A stretch of DNA of 64,000 nt from Pedobacter duraquae (GCF_004362245.1 NZ_SNWM01000004.1:186001-250000), one strand, 5' to 3'; shown: positions 8,893-18,491, numbered from the stretch's first letter. Made by a program: numbers and translations. Notes: generated by a model not told the origin, from the letters alone.

Positions 8893-8912
8893 AAGGGCCC
8901 GGTCGGGCCCTT
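8893..8912. terminator. GC-rich terminator between hydrolase and TonB receptor
   Basis: A perfect 8-bp stem (AAGGGCCC with GGGCCCTT) encloses a GGTC loop and is followed by CCTTTT on the plus strand. It lies between two convergent genes. Confidence 0.85.
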
Positions 8913-8930
8913 CCTTTTAACCCATATAAC

Positions 8931-11507
8931 TTAGAATTTTAAACCTATTGTGCCAACATACTGACGTGGCATCATCGGAGATACACTTCCTAGGCCAACC
9001 CAATATCTTTCGTTGTTAAGATTATTTACCCTTAAACCAAATGAATACTTAGCCTTGTCGTAAGAAAGTTTTGCGTTGAATACTTTATAAGATGGGATGA
9101 TGATTGCTCCATCTGGATTCAGATTAACGGCTAAAGTTTCACCGACATAATTCCCTCCAGTACCAATACTGAATCCATTTAGTGGCGTGGTTTCATTGAA
9201 GTGATAGTGTATCCAGAAATTGAACTGATGCTTAGGTCCAGATCCCGCAGGTCTAAGCCCTTCGATTAATGCATCTGCTTTTGTCATTTTACTATCGTTA
9301 TACGCATACCCCAATAAAATATTCAGTTCAGGGATTGGATTTCCAAGGATTTCCGCTTCAATACCCCGACTTACCTGAGTACCATCCTGTACACTAAACA
9401 GCGGATGTGCGTAATCTACCCGAACCTTGTCATCCACCTTAATATCATAATAACTAACGCTGCTGGTAAAATGGCCGTCAAAAAAGCTGGTTTTCACTCC
9501 TGCTTCCCATTGCATTGCCTGTTCAGGTTTAAAAGCTGTTCCATCAAAACTAGTTCCTTCCTGATTGGTAAAGCTGGTCTGGTAGTTTCCGAAAAAAGAA
9601 ACTTTATCTTTAACCGGCTGATAGATCAGACCGAATTTAGGTGAAAATGCCGTTTGATTATAGTTGCCTTTGTAAGTATCTGTGATACCGTCATAAGTGC
9701 CCTTATTTTGGAAACGGTCAATACGGATACCTGCCGAGGCAATGATCTGATCGGTGATGTTAAGTACGTCATTAACGTAAGAGCTATAAACACTTTGATT
9801 ATTGCCAAAATTTGTTTCCGTAACGGGATTCTTTTGTAAGGCATCATCTAATCGTACCGCATTAAAATTATAGTAATTTGGTGCGTTGCCAGAAACTTTT
9901 ACTTGGTCGAACATATTATCTAGTGGAATCCCGAAAAGGCTTCCCATGAAGTTCCTGTAGATAGACGTTGTTTTCAAGTGGTAATAATCAAGTCCTACAA
10001 CCATTCTATTACGTAAGGCTCCTATTTTGAAATCGCCGATAAAATTCTGCTGAATCTGTTGAGTTTCAAGACTGGCATTACTTTTTCTACCATTTCTGGT
10101 AAAATAATCCGCTCCTGCTGTACCAAAAGTCACTCTTCCTGTAGGCAAACTGGCAACGAGTGCAGGTACTTCATTTGGAACAAGGATAAGATAGGTATTG
10201 AATCCATCAGAGTTACCAGAACCAAAAATCATGGATGTTACAGAATTCCATTGATCTGATATTTTGTAATGGACCTCAGCATTCATATTTAAAGAACTCA
10301 TCTTCGTAGTCAGGTCATTAGATGTATATGAGCGATACGGGTCAAGGTTGAAATCCTTAATGTTGTTTGACCCGAAAGTCTGCTTTATGGTTGTTGGTGC
10401 AGAGGCGATGATTGCTGCCGCTGTGGCATCCGGAACACCAAATCCTTTGAGCACACCTGGCAGATAGCCTTTAATATAACTCGGACTTAAACTAAAAAGA
10501 ATTCCTCCGCCCTGTCCACCATCTTCACTTCTGTTAATCTCAGCATTCAAATTAATTTTAATACGATCGGATAATTTATAGCTAAAAGATGGTGCAACGA
10601 AAACACTTTTACTAAATGCCCCGTTGTCCTGGAAAGTATTTCGGTTTTGCACTGCAACGTTCAATCTCGATAAAAATGTCTTTTCTTCATTCAATGGAGA
10701 ATTCACATCTACAGCCAGACGGTGGAAACCGTAGCTTCCTCCGGCATACTCTACTGATCCGCCAGTGTAATCGTATGGTTTTTTGGTAACCCTATTAATC
10801 AACCCACCATAAGAGCTGATGATATTTCCAAAAAGTGTAGCAGAAGGTCCTTTAATTACTTCGATCTTTTCCAGATTGGCAACGTCTGCAGAACTAGCCA
10901 TGTTATTTGCAAGTCCATTTAATGCCCTGATCTTGGTTTGGAAACCACGACTACTAAAGCTTGTACCACCATAATCGATGGTATTTTGAAAACCACTTCC
11001 AGACGCAATGCTAATTCCAGGCACATTTTTTACCGCATCTTCCAGTGTGAAAATCTTTTGTTGAACAATAAGCGCATTGGAAATACCTGTATAAACCTGA
11101 GCATTCTCAATACTGCTGAGGGGCATCTTACTCACATATTCACTTGACGACGTAACTACTGGCTTGTTGCCAGAGACAGTTACCTCGTCAAGTTCATTTG
11201 ATTTTGAACGGATAGTAACGTTTACAGTTTGAGAAACACCTGCAACAACAACGAACTGTTTGTTTGTTGGATAAAACCCAATTCCAGAAACTGTAAGAAC
11301 ATATTTACCACCCGGAATTTGTGCTATCGTATAGTAGCCCAGACTATCTGTAGCTGAATTTAGCATTGTGCCCTTAATAGAAAGGGTTGCAAATGGAGCC
11401 GGCTTATTGTCGGGCGTGGTAATTTTACCTGTAATTGAACCGACACCTTGTGCGCCAGCGCAGATTGCAGTAAAAAATAATAGGAGCGAAAGTAGAATTT
11501 TCTTCAT
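8931..11507 (-). CDS. TonB-dependent siderophore receptor with N-terminal carboxypeptidase-like domain
   Basis: An 858-residue outer-membrane receptor. It has a signal peptide (MKKILLSLLLFFTAICAGAQ), a carboxypeptidase-regulatory-like domain (about 22-110) and a plug (about 130-260) containing LEDAVKNVPGIS and VIKGPSATLFG. A 22-strand-type barrel follows, ending in an aromatic residue (TIGLKF), as outer-membrane insertion requires. The plug motifs are those of the siderophore-receptor subgroup, so ferric-siderophore import is likely. No sigma/anti-sigma pair, reductase or permease is adjacent. The DNA upstream holds the terminator of the preceding SDR gene, so the receptor must have its own promoter. 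Confidence 0.94.
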   Translation of the reverse strand: MKKILLSLLLFFTAICAGAQGVGSITGKITTPDNKPAPFATLSIKGTMLNSATDSLGYYTIAQIPGGKYVLTVSGIGFYPTNKQFVVVAGVSQTVNVTIRSKSNELDEVTVSGNKPVVTSSSEYVSKMPLSSIENAQVYTGISNALIVQQKIFTLEDAVKNVPGISIASGSGFQNTIDYGGTSFSSRGFQTKIRALNGLANNMASSADVANLEKIEVIKGPSATLFGNIISSYGGLINRVTKKPYDYTGGSVEYAGGSYGFHRLAVDVNSPLNEEKTFLSRLNVAVQNRNTFQDNGAFSKSVFVAPSFSYKLSDRIKINLNAEINRSEDGGQGGGILFSLSPSYIKGYLPGVLKGFGVPDATAAAIIASAPTTIKQTFGSNNIKDFNLDPYRSYTSNDLTTKMSSLNMNAEVHYKISDQWNSVTSMIFGSGNSDGFNTYLILVPNEVPALVASLPTGRVTFGTAGADYFTRNGRKSNASLETQQIQQNFIGDFKIGALRNRMVVGLDYYHLKTTSIYRNFMGSLFGIPLDNMFDQVKVSGNAPNYYNFNAVRLDDALQKNPVTETNFGNNQSVYSSYVNDVLNITDQIIASAGIRIDRFQNKGTYDGITDTYKGNYNQTAFSPKFGLIYQPVKDKVSFFGNYQTSFTNQEGTSFDGTAFKPEQAMQWEAGVKTSFFDGHFTSSVSYYDIKVDDKVRVDYAHPLFSVQDGTQVSRGIEAEILGNPIPELNILLGYAYNDSKMTKADALIEGLRPAGSGPKHQFNFWIHYHFNETTPLNGFSIGTGGNYVGETLAVNLNPDGAIIIPSYKVFNAKLSYDKAKYSFGLRVNNLNNERYWVGLGSVSPMMPRQYVGTIGLKF

Positions 11508-11613
11508 TTTGAACGAGCTATTTGATTTGTTTTAGGTTTTTTGCTTATTTAGACTAATTTTAAACAAAGTAACGAAGCAAATCTTTATTCTCCAAATTTA
11601 ATTCTGCTCGAAA

Positions 11614-11661
11614 AAATAAAATCGGGATTCTAGGCATGTTTACAGCCTTTAAATCCCGATT
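11614..11661 (-). terminator. Terminator after the SDR gene at 11736
   Basis: A perfect 10-bp stem (11620-11629 with 11652-11661) carries a nested AGGC/GCCT stem inside its 22-base loop. On the minus strand it is followed by TTATTTTTT. It separates the SDR gene from the TonB receptor. Confidence 0.8.
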
Positions 11662-11735
11662 AATTCTGAATTTATTCTAGTAGCTTATTGATATACAGTC
11701 TCGTGTATCTTATTTAGAATCTCTGTAACCCCAAT

Positions 11736-12500
11736 TTAAATAAACATACCTCCAGAAACTTCGATCCGTTGGGCATTAACCCAGCGGGCATCCTCTGTAC
11801 ATAGAAACGCTACGGCCCCACCAATGTCTTCTGCGACAGCAGTTCTGCCCAACGCAGTTACGCTACTCATTAATTGTTGAAGTTGTGCGTCATTCCTAAG
11901 ATGTCCATTTCCAAAATCAGTCATGACGGCTCCCGGTGCTATTACATTTGCTTTGATACCACGGGGTCCTAATTCTTTTGCAAGATATTTGGTGAAAACC
12001 TCTATTGCCCCTTTCATTGATGCATATGCTGAAGAGCCTACCGCTGAAACGCGTGTTAACCCGGACGAAATATTTATAATACCACCACCATCCTGCATAA
12101 TTGGAATCATTTGCTGAGTTAAAAAAAACACACCCTTATAATGGATGTTTAATAACTCGTCAAACATTTGTTCTGTCACTTCGGCAAATGGTGCATACCC
12201 TCCTATCCCCGCATTGTTGACAAGATAGTCGAATGTAGAACTGGAAAATTCTTTCTCTAATGTTGATTGCAGTTGTAGAGTAAAATCATCAAAGCTTTTT
12301 ATAATTCCGGTATTAAGCTGAATTGCCGCGCATTTTCTGCCCATCTGCTGAATTTGAGCTACTACCGCCTGTGCATCGTCAATTTTGCTGTTATAGGTGA
12401 TCACAACATCAATGCCTTTTTCTGCAATGCGTAAAGCCATATCTTTACCCAATCCCCGGCTACCGCCAGTAATCAAGGCAATCTTAGTTATATTATTCAT
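11736..12500 (-). CDS. SDR-family oxidoreductase, FabG-like
   Basis: A 254-residue classical short-chain dehydrogenase with TGGSRGLG (11-18) for NAD(P), NNAGIGG, the catalytic Ser in NISSG, and YASMK for the catalytic Tyr and Lys. It ends in the usual GGAVAFLCTEDARWVNAQ and VSGGM signature, as in 3-oxoacyl-ACP-reductase-like enzymes. Because it stands apart from fatty-acid genes and faces an AraC regulator, a role in detoxification or secondary metabolism is more likely than fatty-acid synthesis. It is transcribed away from the AraC gene across a 174-base shared control region. Confidence 0.93.
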   Translation of the reverse strand: MNNITKIALITGGSRGLGKDMALRIAEKGIDVVITYNSKIDDAQAVVAQIQQMGRKCAAIQLNTGIIKSFDDFTLQLQSTLEKEFSSSTFDYLVNNAGIGGYAPFAEVTEQMFDELLNIHYKGVFFLTQQMIPIMQDGGGIINISSGLTRVSAVGSSAYASMKGAIEVFTKYLAKELGPRGIKANVIAPGAVMTDFGNGHLRNDAQLQQLMSSVTALGRTAVAEDIGGAVAFLCTEDARWVNAQRIEVSGGMFI

Positions 12501-12674
12501 GTCTTTTTTGTTTTATTACAAATATGGGCGTACAAAGGTTGTTCCTGTTTGCAACGATCAATCTGTTATTTGCATATTTCAAACATTTATTATTTCTTTT
12601 GATATTTAACCGTGTATTTATAATTTAGGATCAGGATGATGCAACATTTACAATTTTAAAGAGTCCTATTGTCG
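12501..12674. promoter_or_regulatory. Shared divergent control region of the SDR and AraC genes
   Basis: This AT-rich 174-base gap lies between divergent start codons and must contain both promoters. I found no exact TAnnTTTG box and no clean palindrome, so the sites cannot be placed. Confidence 0.5.
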
Positions 12675-13517
12675 ATGCTAAAAATTGAAACCATTCAGCC
12701 GCGGGAAGAACTCCGGGAGTATATTGATTTCTACTACCTGATTAGAAATGAATGTGCCGATTTTAAGAATACCCATTATTCTTTTCCGCATACTGTTAAT
12801 GCCGTTACGATTTATAAAGAGGCGGCGTTTTACAGCTCTTTCACAGAATCTAATGTTTCACATGATAGTGCTAATAATTTCATTACTGTACTTCAGGGCA
12901 AACGCCAGCTTCCCCTAAAGGTTAACATTGCGGGAAAAACCGATCGGATATGTATCTGGTTTAAACCGCTTTGGATTAATCATTTTATAAACGTTCCATT
13001 ATCTGATGTTATGGGTAAAACGAGTAAAAGATTTACCAATTGGGATCAGGATCCGGCATATCTGACCTGCCTGAAAGCATGCTTTGAAAAACAAGATGCC
13101 ACTCAACGCATCCACTGTCTTGAGGAATTTATGCTCAGCAAGTTGCAGCCGTTAAATACAGACAGGTTAAATAAAGCACTTCAGCTTCTTTGTGATTTTG
13201 AAAAGGCTTACACAATTGATGAAATCGCCAATGATCTCGCAATGTCGATTAGAACGTTTAACAGAACTTTTAAACAAATGATCGGTGTATCTCCGGTAGA
13301 ATACCGGAGCATAGCCCGTTTCAGGCACTCTATGAACGACAAGTTATTTAGCTCAAGTTTAAAAAAGCTAACAGATATCGGACACAACAGTAATTTTTAC
13401 GACCAGTCCTATTTCATTAAAATGTACAAAAAGTTAGCTGGATCTGCACCCTCTGATTTTTTCAGTGCGATAGAAAAGTTAGGCGACGATAAATTAATAT
13501 TTCAGTTTCTAACCTAG
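12675..13517 (+). CDS. AraC-family transcriptional regulator
   Basis: A 280-residue regulator. The N-terminal half (about 1-160) has no recognisable cupin motif and resembles the DUF6597-type sensing region of many Bacteroidota AraC proteins. The C-terminal HTH domain (about 170-265) includes DEIANDLAMSIRTFNRTFKQMIGVSPVEY and, near the end, DQSYFIKMYKKLAGSAPSDFF. The ATG at 12675 is chosen over a TTG two codons earlier. It is divergent from the SDR gene at 11736 and probably controls it. It ends 14 bases from the convergent TlpA-DUF3738 gene. Confidence 0.88.
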   Translation: MLKIETIQPREELREYIDFYYLIRNECADFKNTHYSFPHTVNAVTIYKEAAFYSSFTESNVSHDSANNFITVLQGKRQLPLKVNIAGKTDRICIWFKPLWINHFINVPLSDVMGKTSKRFTNWDQDPAYLTCLKACFEKQDATQRIHCLEEFMLSKLQPLNTDRLNKALQLLCDFEKAYTIDEIANDLAMSIRTFNRTFKQMIGVSPVEYRSIARFRHSMNDKLFSSSLKKLTDIGHNSNFYDQSYFIKMYKKLAGSAPSDFFSAIEKLGDDKLIFQFLT

Positions 13518-13531
13518 TACCCATACTCAAT

Positions 13532-14719
13532 CTAGCGCGCCTGCTCGTAAATATACAGTACATCGAGAAGGCGCTCTTGTTTGCTTAGCCCGAGCCCCAT
13601 GCTAGCTAATATATCAAGCAGGCTCTGGGGATTTTCTGGCTGGAAAGAGAATTTGATATCGAATTTTTCTGTATTCCCTGTTTCATCTTCAACCAATTTG
13701 TTAATACCATAACTTTCGAGAAATCTAGCGAAGTCGGCCATATTAATTGCTTGCTGATCTATTGCTCCATGTCTTGCGAAATAGGTTCTTTTGCCCGCTT
13801 TAGTTTTTGTAAGTCTGTTGAATTTGTTCTGGTCTACAATTTTTAAGACTTGCACTTCTTTTTTTTGCAGCTCTATCTTAGCTTGTAAGTCAAAACGACT
13901 GGCAAGCTCCTTTTTCAATGCCGGTAACAATTCTTCTGCAGTGTTGGTGATGATGTCGAGGCAATACACAGGGGCACCTTTTGCTTTAGTTGTATTAACC
14001 ATTCTGCTATAAGGAAAGTTGCCATATGCGATGGCGTATAAAGTGCTTAGCGGGAGATTAATGCACGTAAGTCTGCGTCGATTAAAGATGCTATCCGTTA
14101 ACCAATTGTCGCTTAAACCGGGACCGCCTTTTATTTCTCCCTGCATCAAAAAACGGCTGCGTATAGTATCATTGGCGAAAAAATTCTGTTTGATCAGATC
14201 TTCATGACTAATTAAGTTATCCCTCTTTTCTGGTAAATGTACTTTTAAGCCCCTGATCAAACTGTCAATTACTTTTTCTGTGACTGCCTCCGGGTCTGTG
14301 GCGGCAATTAGTTTTCCATCCGGTCCAATCAGAATAGCATGTGGAATGAGCTGGTGTGGAAATTGTGTTGCAATGGTAGCAGAAGCATCAGACGCAAACC
14401 AGAAGTTAGCTGGTTTAGTTGTTATGAATTGTTTAACTCGTTTTTCTGATTCGTCAGTCACCGCTATAATCTGCAGGTCTCTTTGGAATCTGGTCTGCAG
14501 TGTTTTTAAATGTGGCATGGCCACAATGCATGAGCCGCACCATGTTGCCCAGAATTCAATTATCACAATCTTTCCCTTTAATTTACTTAAACTCGTTGAG
14601 TTCTGTGGTGCATTTAATAATGTGCTGAAATATAAATCAGAAACCTTATCTCCATTTTTTATTTGCGCATTAATAATCATCGGGAACAAGATCAGCAAGA
14701 CCAGCAAAGATTTTTTCAT
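13532..14719 (-). CDS. Secreted thioredoxin-fold protein fused to a DUF3738 domain
   Basis: A 395-residue exported protein with a signal peptide (1 to about 19), a TlpA/ResA-like thioredoxin domain (about 25-165) carrying FWATWCGSC (Cys61 and Cys64), then an unusual C-terminal half. The end, with NMADFARFLE, VEDETGNTEKFDIKF, PQSLLDILASMGLGL and a final VLYIYEQA, matches the pattern of DUF3738, a periplasmic domain best known from Acidobacteria and Bacteroidota. The thioredoxin part probably reduces or forms disulfides in the periplasm; the role of the second half is unknown. It is divergent from a two-component system, which may control it. Confidence 0.85.
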   Translation of the reverse strand: MKKSLLVLLILFPMIINAQIKNGDKVSDLYFSTLLNAPQNSTSLSKLKGKIVIIEFWATWCGSCIVAMPHLKTLQTRFQRDLQIIAVTDESEKRVKQFITTKPANFWFASDASATIATQFPHQLIPHAILIGPDGKLIAATDPEAVTEKVIDSLIRGLKVHLPEKRDNLISHEDLIKQNFFANDTIRSRFLMQGEIKGGPGLSDNWLTDSIFNRRRLTCINLPLSTLYAIAYGNFPYSRMVNTTKAKGAPVYCLDIITNTAEELLPALKKELASRFDLQAKIELQKKEVQVLKIVDQNKFNRLTKTKAGKRTYFARHGAIDQQAINMADFARFLESYGINKLVEDETGNTEKFDIKFSFQPENPQSLLDILASMGLGLSKQERLLDVLYIYEQAR

Positions 14720-14836
14720 GTTTTTTCTTTCAAATTTAGTTGCGTTGAACAGAGTTATGAGTTAATTGCTGTTAACGAAAGTTAATTAGTGTAAACTACG
14801 ATCGAACGTCAACAATAATGATGTAATTTTAGGGCA

Positions 14837-16309
14837 ATGAAAAGAACAATTGTTCTCATCGTGGTTCTAATGTCCATCTGCGTAAGCGGAATCATTGGTT
14901 TACAGTTATTCTGGAACTACCAGAGTTACAAAAATACGGTGCAGTTTTTCGACCATAGTGTGAATGAAGCGCTTGTAAAAGCTGTTGCAAAAGAATCATT
15001 TAAGCGTAAGCAGGGTATTGTTAAGCAGTTTGAAAACTGGCTTGCTGATACTTCGGTTGTAACTATAACTGCCGACCATAATAATAGAGATAGTGCCACC
15101 GTTTTTCACATACAAGACACTCACCCGAGATTTGTTGAGGATTTACATAGGCAGACACAATTTGGCCTAAGTGATTTCAAGGAACGCCTGAATCACATAA
15201 CGCCAGCCGCCAAAAAAATAGTGATTAAACATTTTGCTGGGCGTATATTGATGCAGGATTTGGAAAAAGGTATCGTATACAATTACACCCAAACTTTAGG
15301 CGATAGTCTGAAAAAAGCATTTTATGCAAGCCGTCCCAGTTTACACCTTATAAACCAATATTTTAAGGCGGAGCTATTAAAGAAGAATATCAAGGCTGAC
15401 TTTGTATTGAATCCTGGCAAGCAAACATCCTTACATTTAACAAATAAAGTAAATGCTGACTTCAGAAAGCCTTACCAAAGTGTCTTGATATATGCCGGAA
15501 TAGAACATCCTGATAATTACTTTTTTAAGGCAATGAAATGGGTAATCATAACTTCATTGCTACTTATACTTATCACCATTGGATGTTTTTACTACACCGT
15601 AAAAACACTTTTCTCCCAACACAAGTTGTCGGAACTCAAAGATAACTTTGTAAGCAACATGACTCATGAATTAAATACGCCAATAGCATCCATCAAAATA
15701 ACTGCAGAGGCTTTAAAAAGATTTAAACATGACTCAGAAACCCGTGAAGAATACCTCAATATTATAAGTTATCAGGCTGATAGGCTGAGCAATTTAACAG
15801 ATCAGATTTTAAACACTGCTGAACGTGTTAATTCCACGGATAGTTTTGAACTACTGAATCTTTATCATGTAATTCAATCGGCAATTGGGGATATGGAGCC
15901 TGTACTAAAAGATGCAAATTCGAATTTGGATTTTAAGGCTTCGATCAGTGATGTGGATGTATATGGTGACCGGGGAATGCTGTCAAATGCACTGGTCAAT
16001 TTAATTGATAATGCTTTAAAATATACTAACGGTACGCCAATTATTACAATCTCGCTTAATTGCATTGATAATATCGCATTTATTTCTATCGCCGACAATG
16101 GTATTGGAATTCCCTCAATCTACAAGGATCAGATTTTTGATCGTTTTTTTCGCATTCCCAATGGTAACTTACATAATGTAAAGGGCTTCGGCCTCGGGCT
16201 TAGTTATGTCAAGCAAATAGTTACGAAGCACAAAGGGTTCATAGATTTTAGAAAAAATGATCCGGAGGGAAGCATTTTCACTATTAAGTTACCTATATAT
16301 CATGGATAA
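14837..16309 (+). CDS. Membrane sensor histidine kinase
   Basis: A 490-residue kinase: first membrane segment at about 4-24, a periplasmic sensor region of ~205 residues without a recognised fold, a second membrane segment near 234-256 (WVIITSLLLILITIGCFYY), then HisKA with the acceptor His277 in NMTHELNTPIAS and an ATPase domain with N (NALVNLIDNALKY), G1 (DNGIGI) and G2 (GFGLGLSYV) boxes. No HAMP domain is evident. Its stop overlaps the response-regulator start by eight bases, so the two are translationally coupled partners. It is divergent from the TlpA-DUF3738 gene, a possible target. Confidence 0.93.
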   Translation: MKRTIVLIVVLMSICVSGIIGLQLFWNYQSYKNTVQFFDHSVNEALVKAVAKESFKRKQGIVKQFENWLADTSVVTITADHNNRDSATVFHIQDTHPRFVEDLHRQTQFGLSDFKERLNHITPAAKKIVIKHFAGRILMQDLEKGIVYNYTQTLGDSLKKAFYASRPSLHLINQYFKAELLKKNIKADFVLNPGKQTSLHLTNKVNADFRKPYQSVLIYAGIEHPDNYFFKAMKWVIITSLLLILITIGCFYYTVKTLFSQHKLSELKDNFVSNMTHELNTPIASIKITAEALKRFKHDSETREEYLNIISYQADRLSNLTDQILNTAERVNSTDSFELLNLYHVIQSAIGDMEPVLKDANSNLDFKASISDVDVYGDRGMLSNALVNLIDNALKYTNGTPIITISLNCIDNIAFISIADNGIGIPSIYKDQIFDRFFRIPNGNLHNVKGFGLGLSYVKQIVTKHKGFIDFRKNDPEGSIFTIKLPIYHG

Positions 16310-16985
16310 CATTAACTTATTATTGGTAGAGGATGAACCGTTCCTTGCTAAAGTAGTTAAAGACAGTCTGGAACAACTGGGGTATTGCGTCACACACGCA
16401 GCGGATGGTAGAAAAGCATTCAGTCTATTTCAGAATCATGTTTATCAGTTATGCATTATTGATGTGATGTTGCCTCATACTGATGGATATACATTAGCTA
16501 AGCAGATTAGGGCTGTGGGCTCGTTAGTACCTGTCCTTTTTCTTACAGCACGCACCACCACAAATGATGTAATTGAAGGTTACCAAAGCGGCGGAAATGA
16601 TTATCTAAAAAAGCCTTTCAGTCTCGAAGAATTATATCTGAGAATAGCGGAACTTTTAAAAAGAAATTCAGGTAACAACATTCGAGCTGAATCAGCAGTC
16701 CGGATCGGTAATTATCTATTTGATCCGAACAGTCAGACTGTAAAACTTGGAAATTCTGAAATTCAGCTTTCTTTCCGCGAAACACAATTGTTAAAGCTAT
16801 TATATGACCATAAAAATGCTGTTCTCGAACGAAAAACTGCACTAATATTATTGTGGGGCGACGATAGTTTCTTTAATACGCGCACGATGGACGTCTTCAT
16901 CAGCAGACTGAGAAAACATCTCAAGAGTGATCCGAATGTTCATATTATTAATTTAAGGGGAATCGGTTACAAACTGGTCATTTGA
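16302..16985 (+). CDS. OmpR-family response regulator
   Basis: A 228-residue regulator with a receiver domain (about 1-120; acidic pocket VEDE, phospho-acceptor Asp54 in IIDVMLP, conserved Thr in FLTAR and Lys in LKKPF) and an OmpR/PhoB-type winged helix (about 130-226; LSFRETQLLKLLYDHKNAV and the recognition region TMDVFISRLRKHLK). The ATG at 16302 overlaps the end of the kinase gene; the in-frame start 45 bases earlier is just extra open frame inside that gene. Partner of the kinase just upstream. Confidence 0.95.
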   Translation: MDNINLLLVEDEPFLAKVVKDSLEQLGYCVTHAADGRKAFSLFQNHVYQLCIIDVMLPHTDGYTLAKQIRAVGSLVPVLFLTARTTTNDVIEGYQSGGNDYLKKPFSLEELYLRIAELLKRNSGNNIRAESAVRIGNYLFDPNSQTVKLGNSEIQLSFRETQLLKLLYDHKNAVLERKTALILLWGDDSFFNTRTMDVFISRLRKHLKSDPNVHIINLRGIGYKLVI

Positions 16986-16997
16986 GCTCTTCGGACT

Positions 16998-17339
16998 CTA
17001 TTTCTCAGTCAATGCAGTACCTTCAAAAACAATCCCATCCCAGCCGTTCGCCATAAACTGTCTGATATTTTGATGGTCTGTCCCTTCTGGATGGTTGAGC
17101 ACCGAGGCGTAATGTTCTGCAAATAAATACAATGTATCTGAAGCCGGTAGCTGGTTCATTTTAGCAAAAGCGAAAACTTTTGCACTACCTTGGTTCTGGG
17201 TAGCTTCGTTGTAAGTTTCTCCGTTTTTAAATGCTGTTGGCTGGTGATGATAATGTTTTTCTATCAAACTGATGACTTCGTGAAACGATGTAGATCCGGC
17301 TTTCAAATTTAGTAGCAATGCATTTAGTTCTTCTCTCAT
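16998..17339 (-). CDS. HopJ-family protein
   Basis: A 113-residue soluble protein that matches the HopJ 'type III effector' family over its whole length. It shows FHEVISLIEKHYHHQPTAFKNG, then NQGSAKVFAFAKMNQL, a LFAEHYASVL stretch, and the ending NIRQFMANGWDGIVFEG. The family is widespread in free-living bacteria with no type III secretion and is probably a metabolic or stress protein in spite of its name. No secretion genes are nearby. It is convergent with the response regulator and lies beyond the terminator that closes the SusCD locus. Confidence 0.85.
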   Translation of the reverse strand: MREELNALLLNLKAGSTSFHEVISLIEKHYHHQPTAFKNGETYNEATQNQGSAKVFAFAKMNQLPASDTLYLFAEHYASVLNHPEGTDHQNIRQFMANGWDGIVFEGTALTEK

Positions 17340-17393
17340 TCAGATTTCTTATTTGATGCGAAGTTAAAACAACTGAACTAATGATCATAAAAT

Positions 17394-17432
17394 AGCCTGG
17401 ATAATAATTTACAAAATATTATTATCCAGGCT
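17394..17432 (-). terminator. Terminator closing the SusCD / ATP-grasp / monooxygenase locus
   Basis: A perfect 15-bp stem (17394-17408 with 17418-17432) with a nine-base loop. On the minus strand it is followed by ATTTTATG. It lies 24 bases beyond the stop of the monooxygenase gene. Confidence 0.85.
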
Positions 17433-17456
17433 TAATTAATGATATAAATGTGAATC

Positions 17457-18491
17457 TTAAGCTAGCACGTTATCCCTTTGTATAATTGTGTCGGCAAATC
17501 GTTCCATTTCTTCTAATTGCGGACTACATTGTAATAAAAAGAAGTTGACACCTGCTTTTTCAAATTCACCTATACGGTCCTGAACTTGTGCTGGTGTACC
17601 TGTTAGACCGCTTCTCAAGCCCCTATTTGATACTGAATAATCATGTAATGACAGTTCACTTTCTAATTGGGTACCTGAAATCCACTGCTGGTAATTTTTG
17701 TAACCCGAAGTCCCCTCCTTAACATTGGTAATGCGTTCGAGTTCTTTTTTTACCTCCTGGTCAGTATTGCGTATGATACTATAGGCCGCAACGCCAAACT
17801 GCATCGGCGGTAATCCTTTTTTGTCACGTCTCTCAGTAAGGTCCGCAATACGACGTGCAATCAATTCAGGAGAATCACCATGCATAACATAGCCATCACA
17901 GGTAGAGGAGATCAGATCTTTTGCGGCTTCGGATTCTCCACCAGCATAAATTGGTGGACGAGGATTGGAAATCGGTTTCGGCTGTAGAATGTTGTCTTTA
18001 ACCTTGTAATACTTTCCGTCAAAGCTAAAATTGTCCATCTTCCAAACATTGTCAACTACCTCCAACCATTCTGCGGAGCGGGCATACCGATCATCATGCT
18101 GCTCAAAATTTACCCCAAACTTTTCTGCCTCATCTTTCCACCAGGAAGACACTAAGTTAAGAGAGAGTCTGCCGCCGCTGATATGATCGATATTGGCTGC
18201 CTGTTTTGCCAGTAATGCGGGATTGTGAAATGTTGGCCTGACGGCGACCATCAATTCCTGCGTTGTTGTTACCGCCGCAAGCGCAGCAGCTGTTGACCAT
18301 GCATCCAGTGATGGGGCATCTTCGCCTTTGATATCGTTCAGATTGAGCTCGGCAATGAGTGCGAGATCAAAACCAATCTCCTCACTCCTGATGGCCAAAC
18401 GTTTTACATAATCCCAGGTGGGCTGCATATTTTCGTCCTCGACGTTGCGCAGCCATCCTCCAAAAACTGGTAACCAATATCCGTATCTCAT
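17457..18491 (-). CDS. Luciferase-like (LLM) flavin-dependent monooxygenase, SsuD-like
   Basis: A 344-residue bacterial-luciferase-fold TIM-barrel enzyme. It begins with MRYGYWLPVFGGW and has FDLALIAELN, AVRPTFHNPALLAKQAANID and SGGRLSLNLVSSWWKDEAEKFG, plus the flavin-site ending FFLLQCSPQLEEMERFAD. These are the hallmarks of the alkanesulfonate/dimethylsulfone monooxygenase branch, which uses reduced FMN and O2 to cleave C-S bonds or oxidise other substrates. No flavin reductase or sulfonate ABC transporter is adjacent, which argues against a standard sulfonate role. Its start overlaps the ATP-grasp stop by four bases (ATGA), so the two enzymes are translationally coupled and probably act on the same compound. 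Confidence 0.9.
   Translation of the reverse strand: MRYGYWLPVFGGWLRNVEDENMQPTWDYVKRLAIRSEEIGFDLALIAELNLNDIKGEDAPSLDAWSTAAALAAVTTTQELMVAVRPTFHNPALLAKQAANIDHISGGRLSLNLVSSWWKDEAEKFGVNFEQHDDRYARSAEWLEVVDNVWKMDNFSFDGKYYKVKDNILQPKPISNPRPPIYAGGESEAAKDLISSTCDGYVMHGDSPELIARRIADLTERRDKKGLPPMQFGVAAYSIIRNTDQEVKKELERITNVKEGTSGYKNYQQWISGTQLESELSLHDYSVSNRGLRSGLTGTPAQVQDRIGEFEKAGVNFFLLQCSPQLEEMERFADTIIQRDNVLA

Noticed and set aside
16257..16985. Longer response regulator start inside the kinase gene
   Set aside because: The extra 15 residues have no receiver-domain match; the ATG at 16302 overlaps the kinase stop in the normal coupled way.
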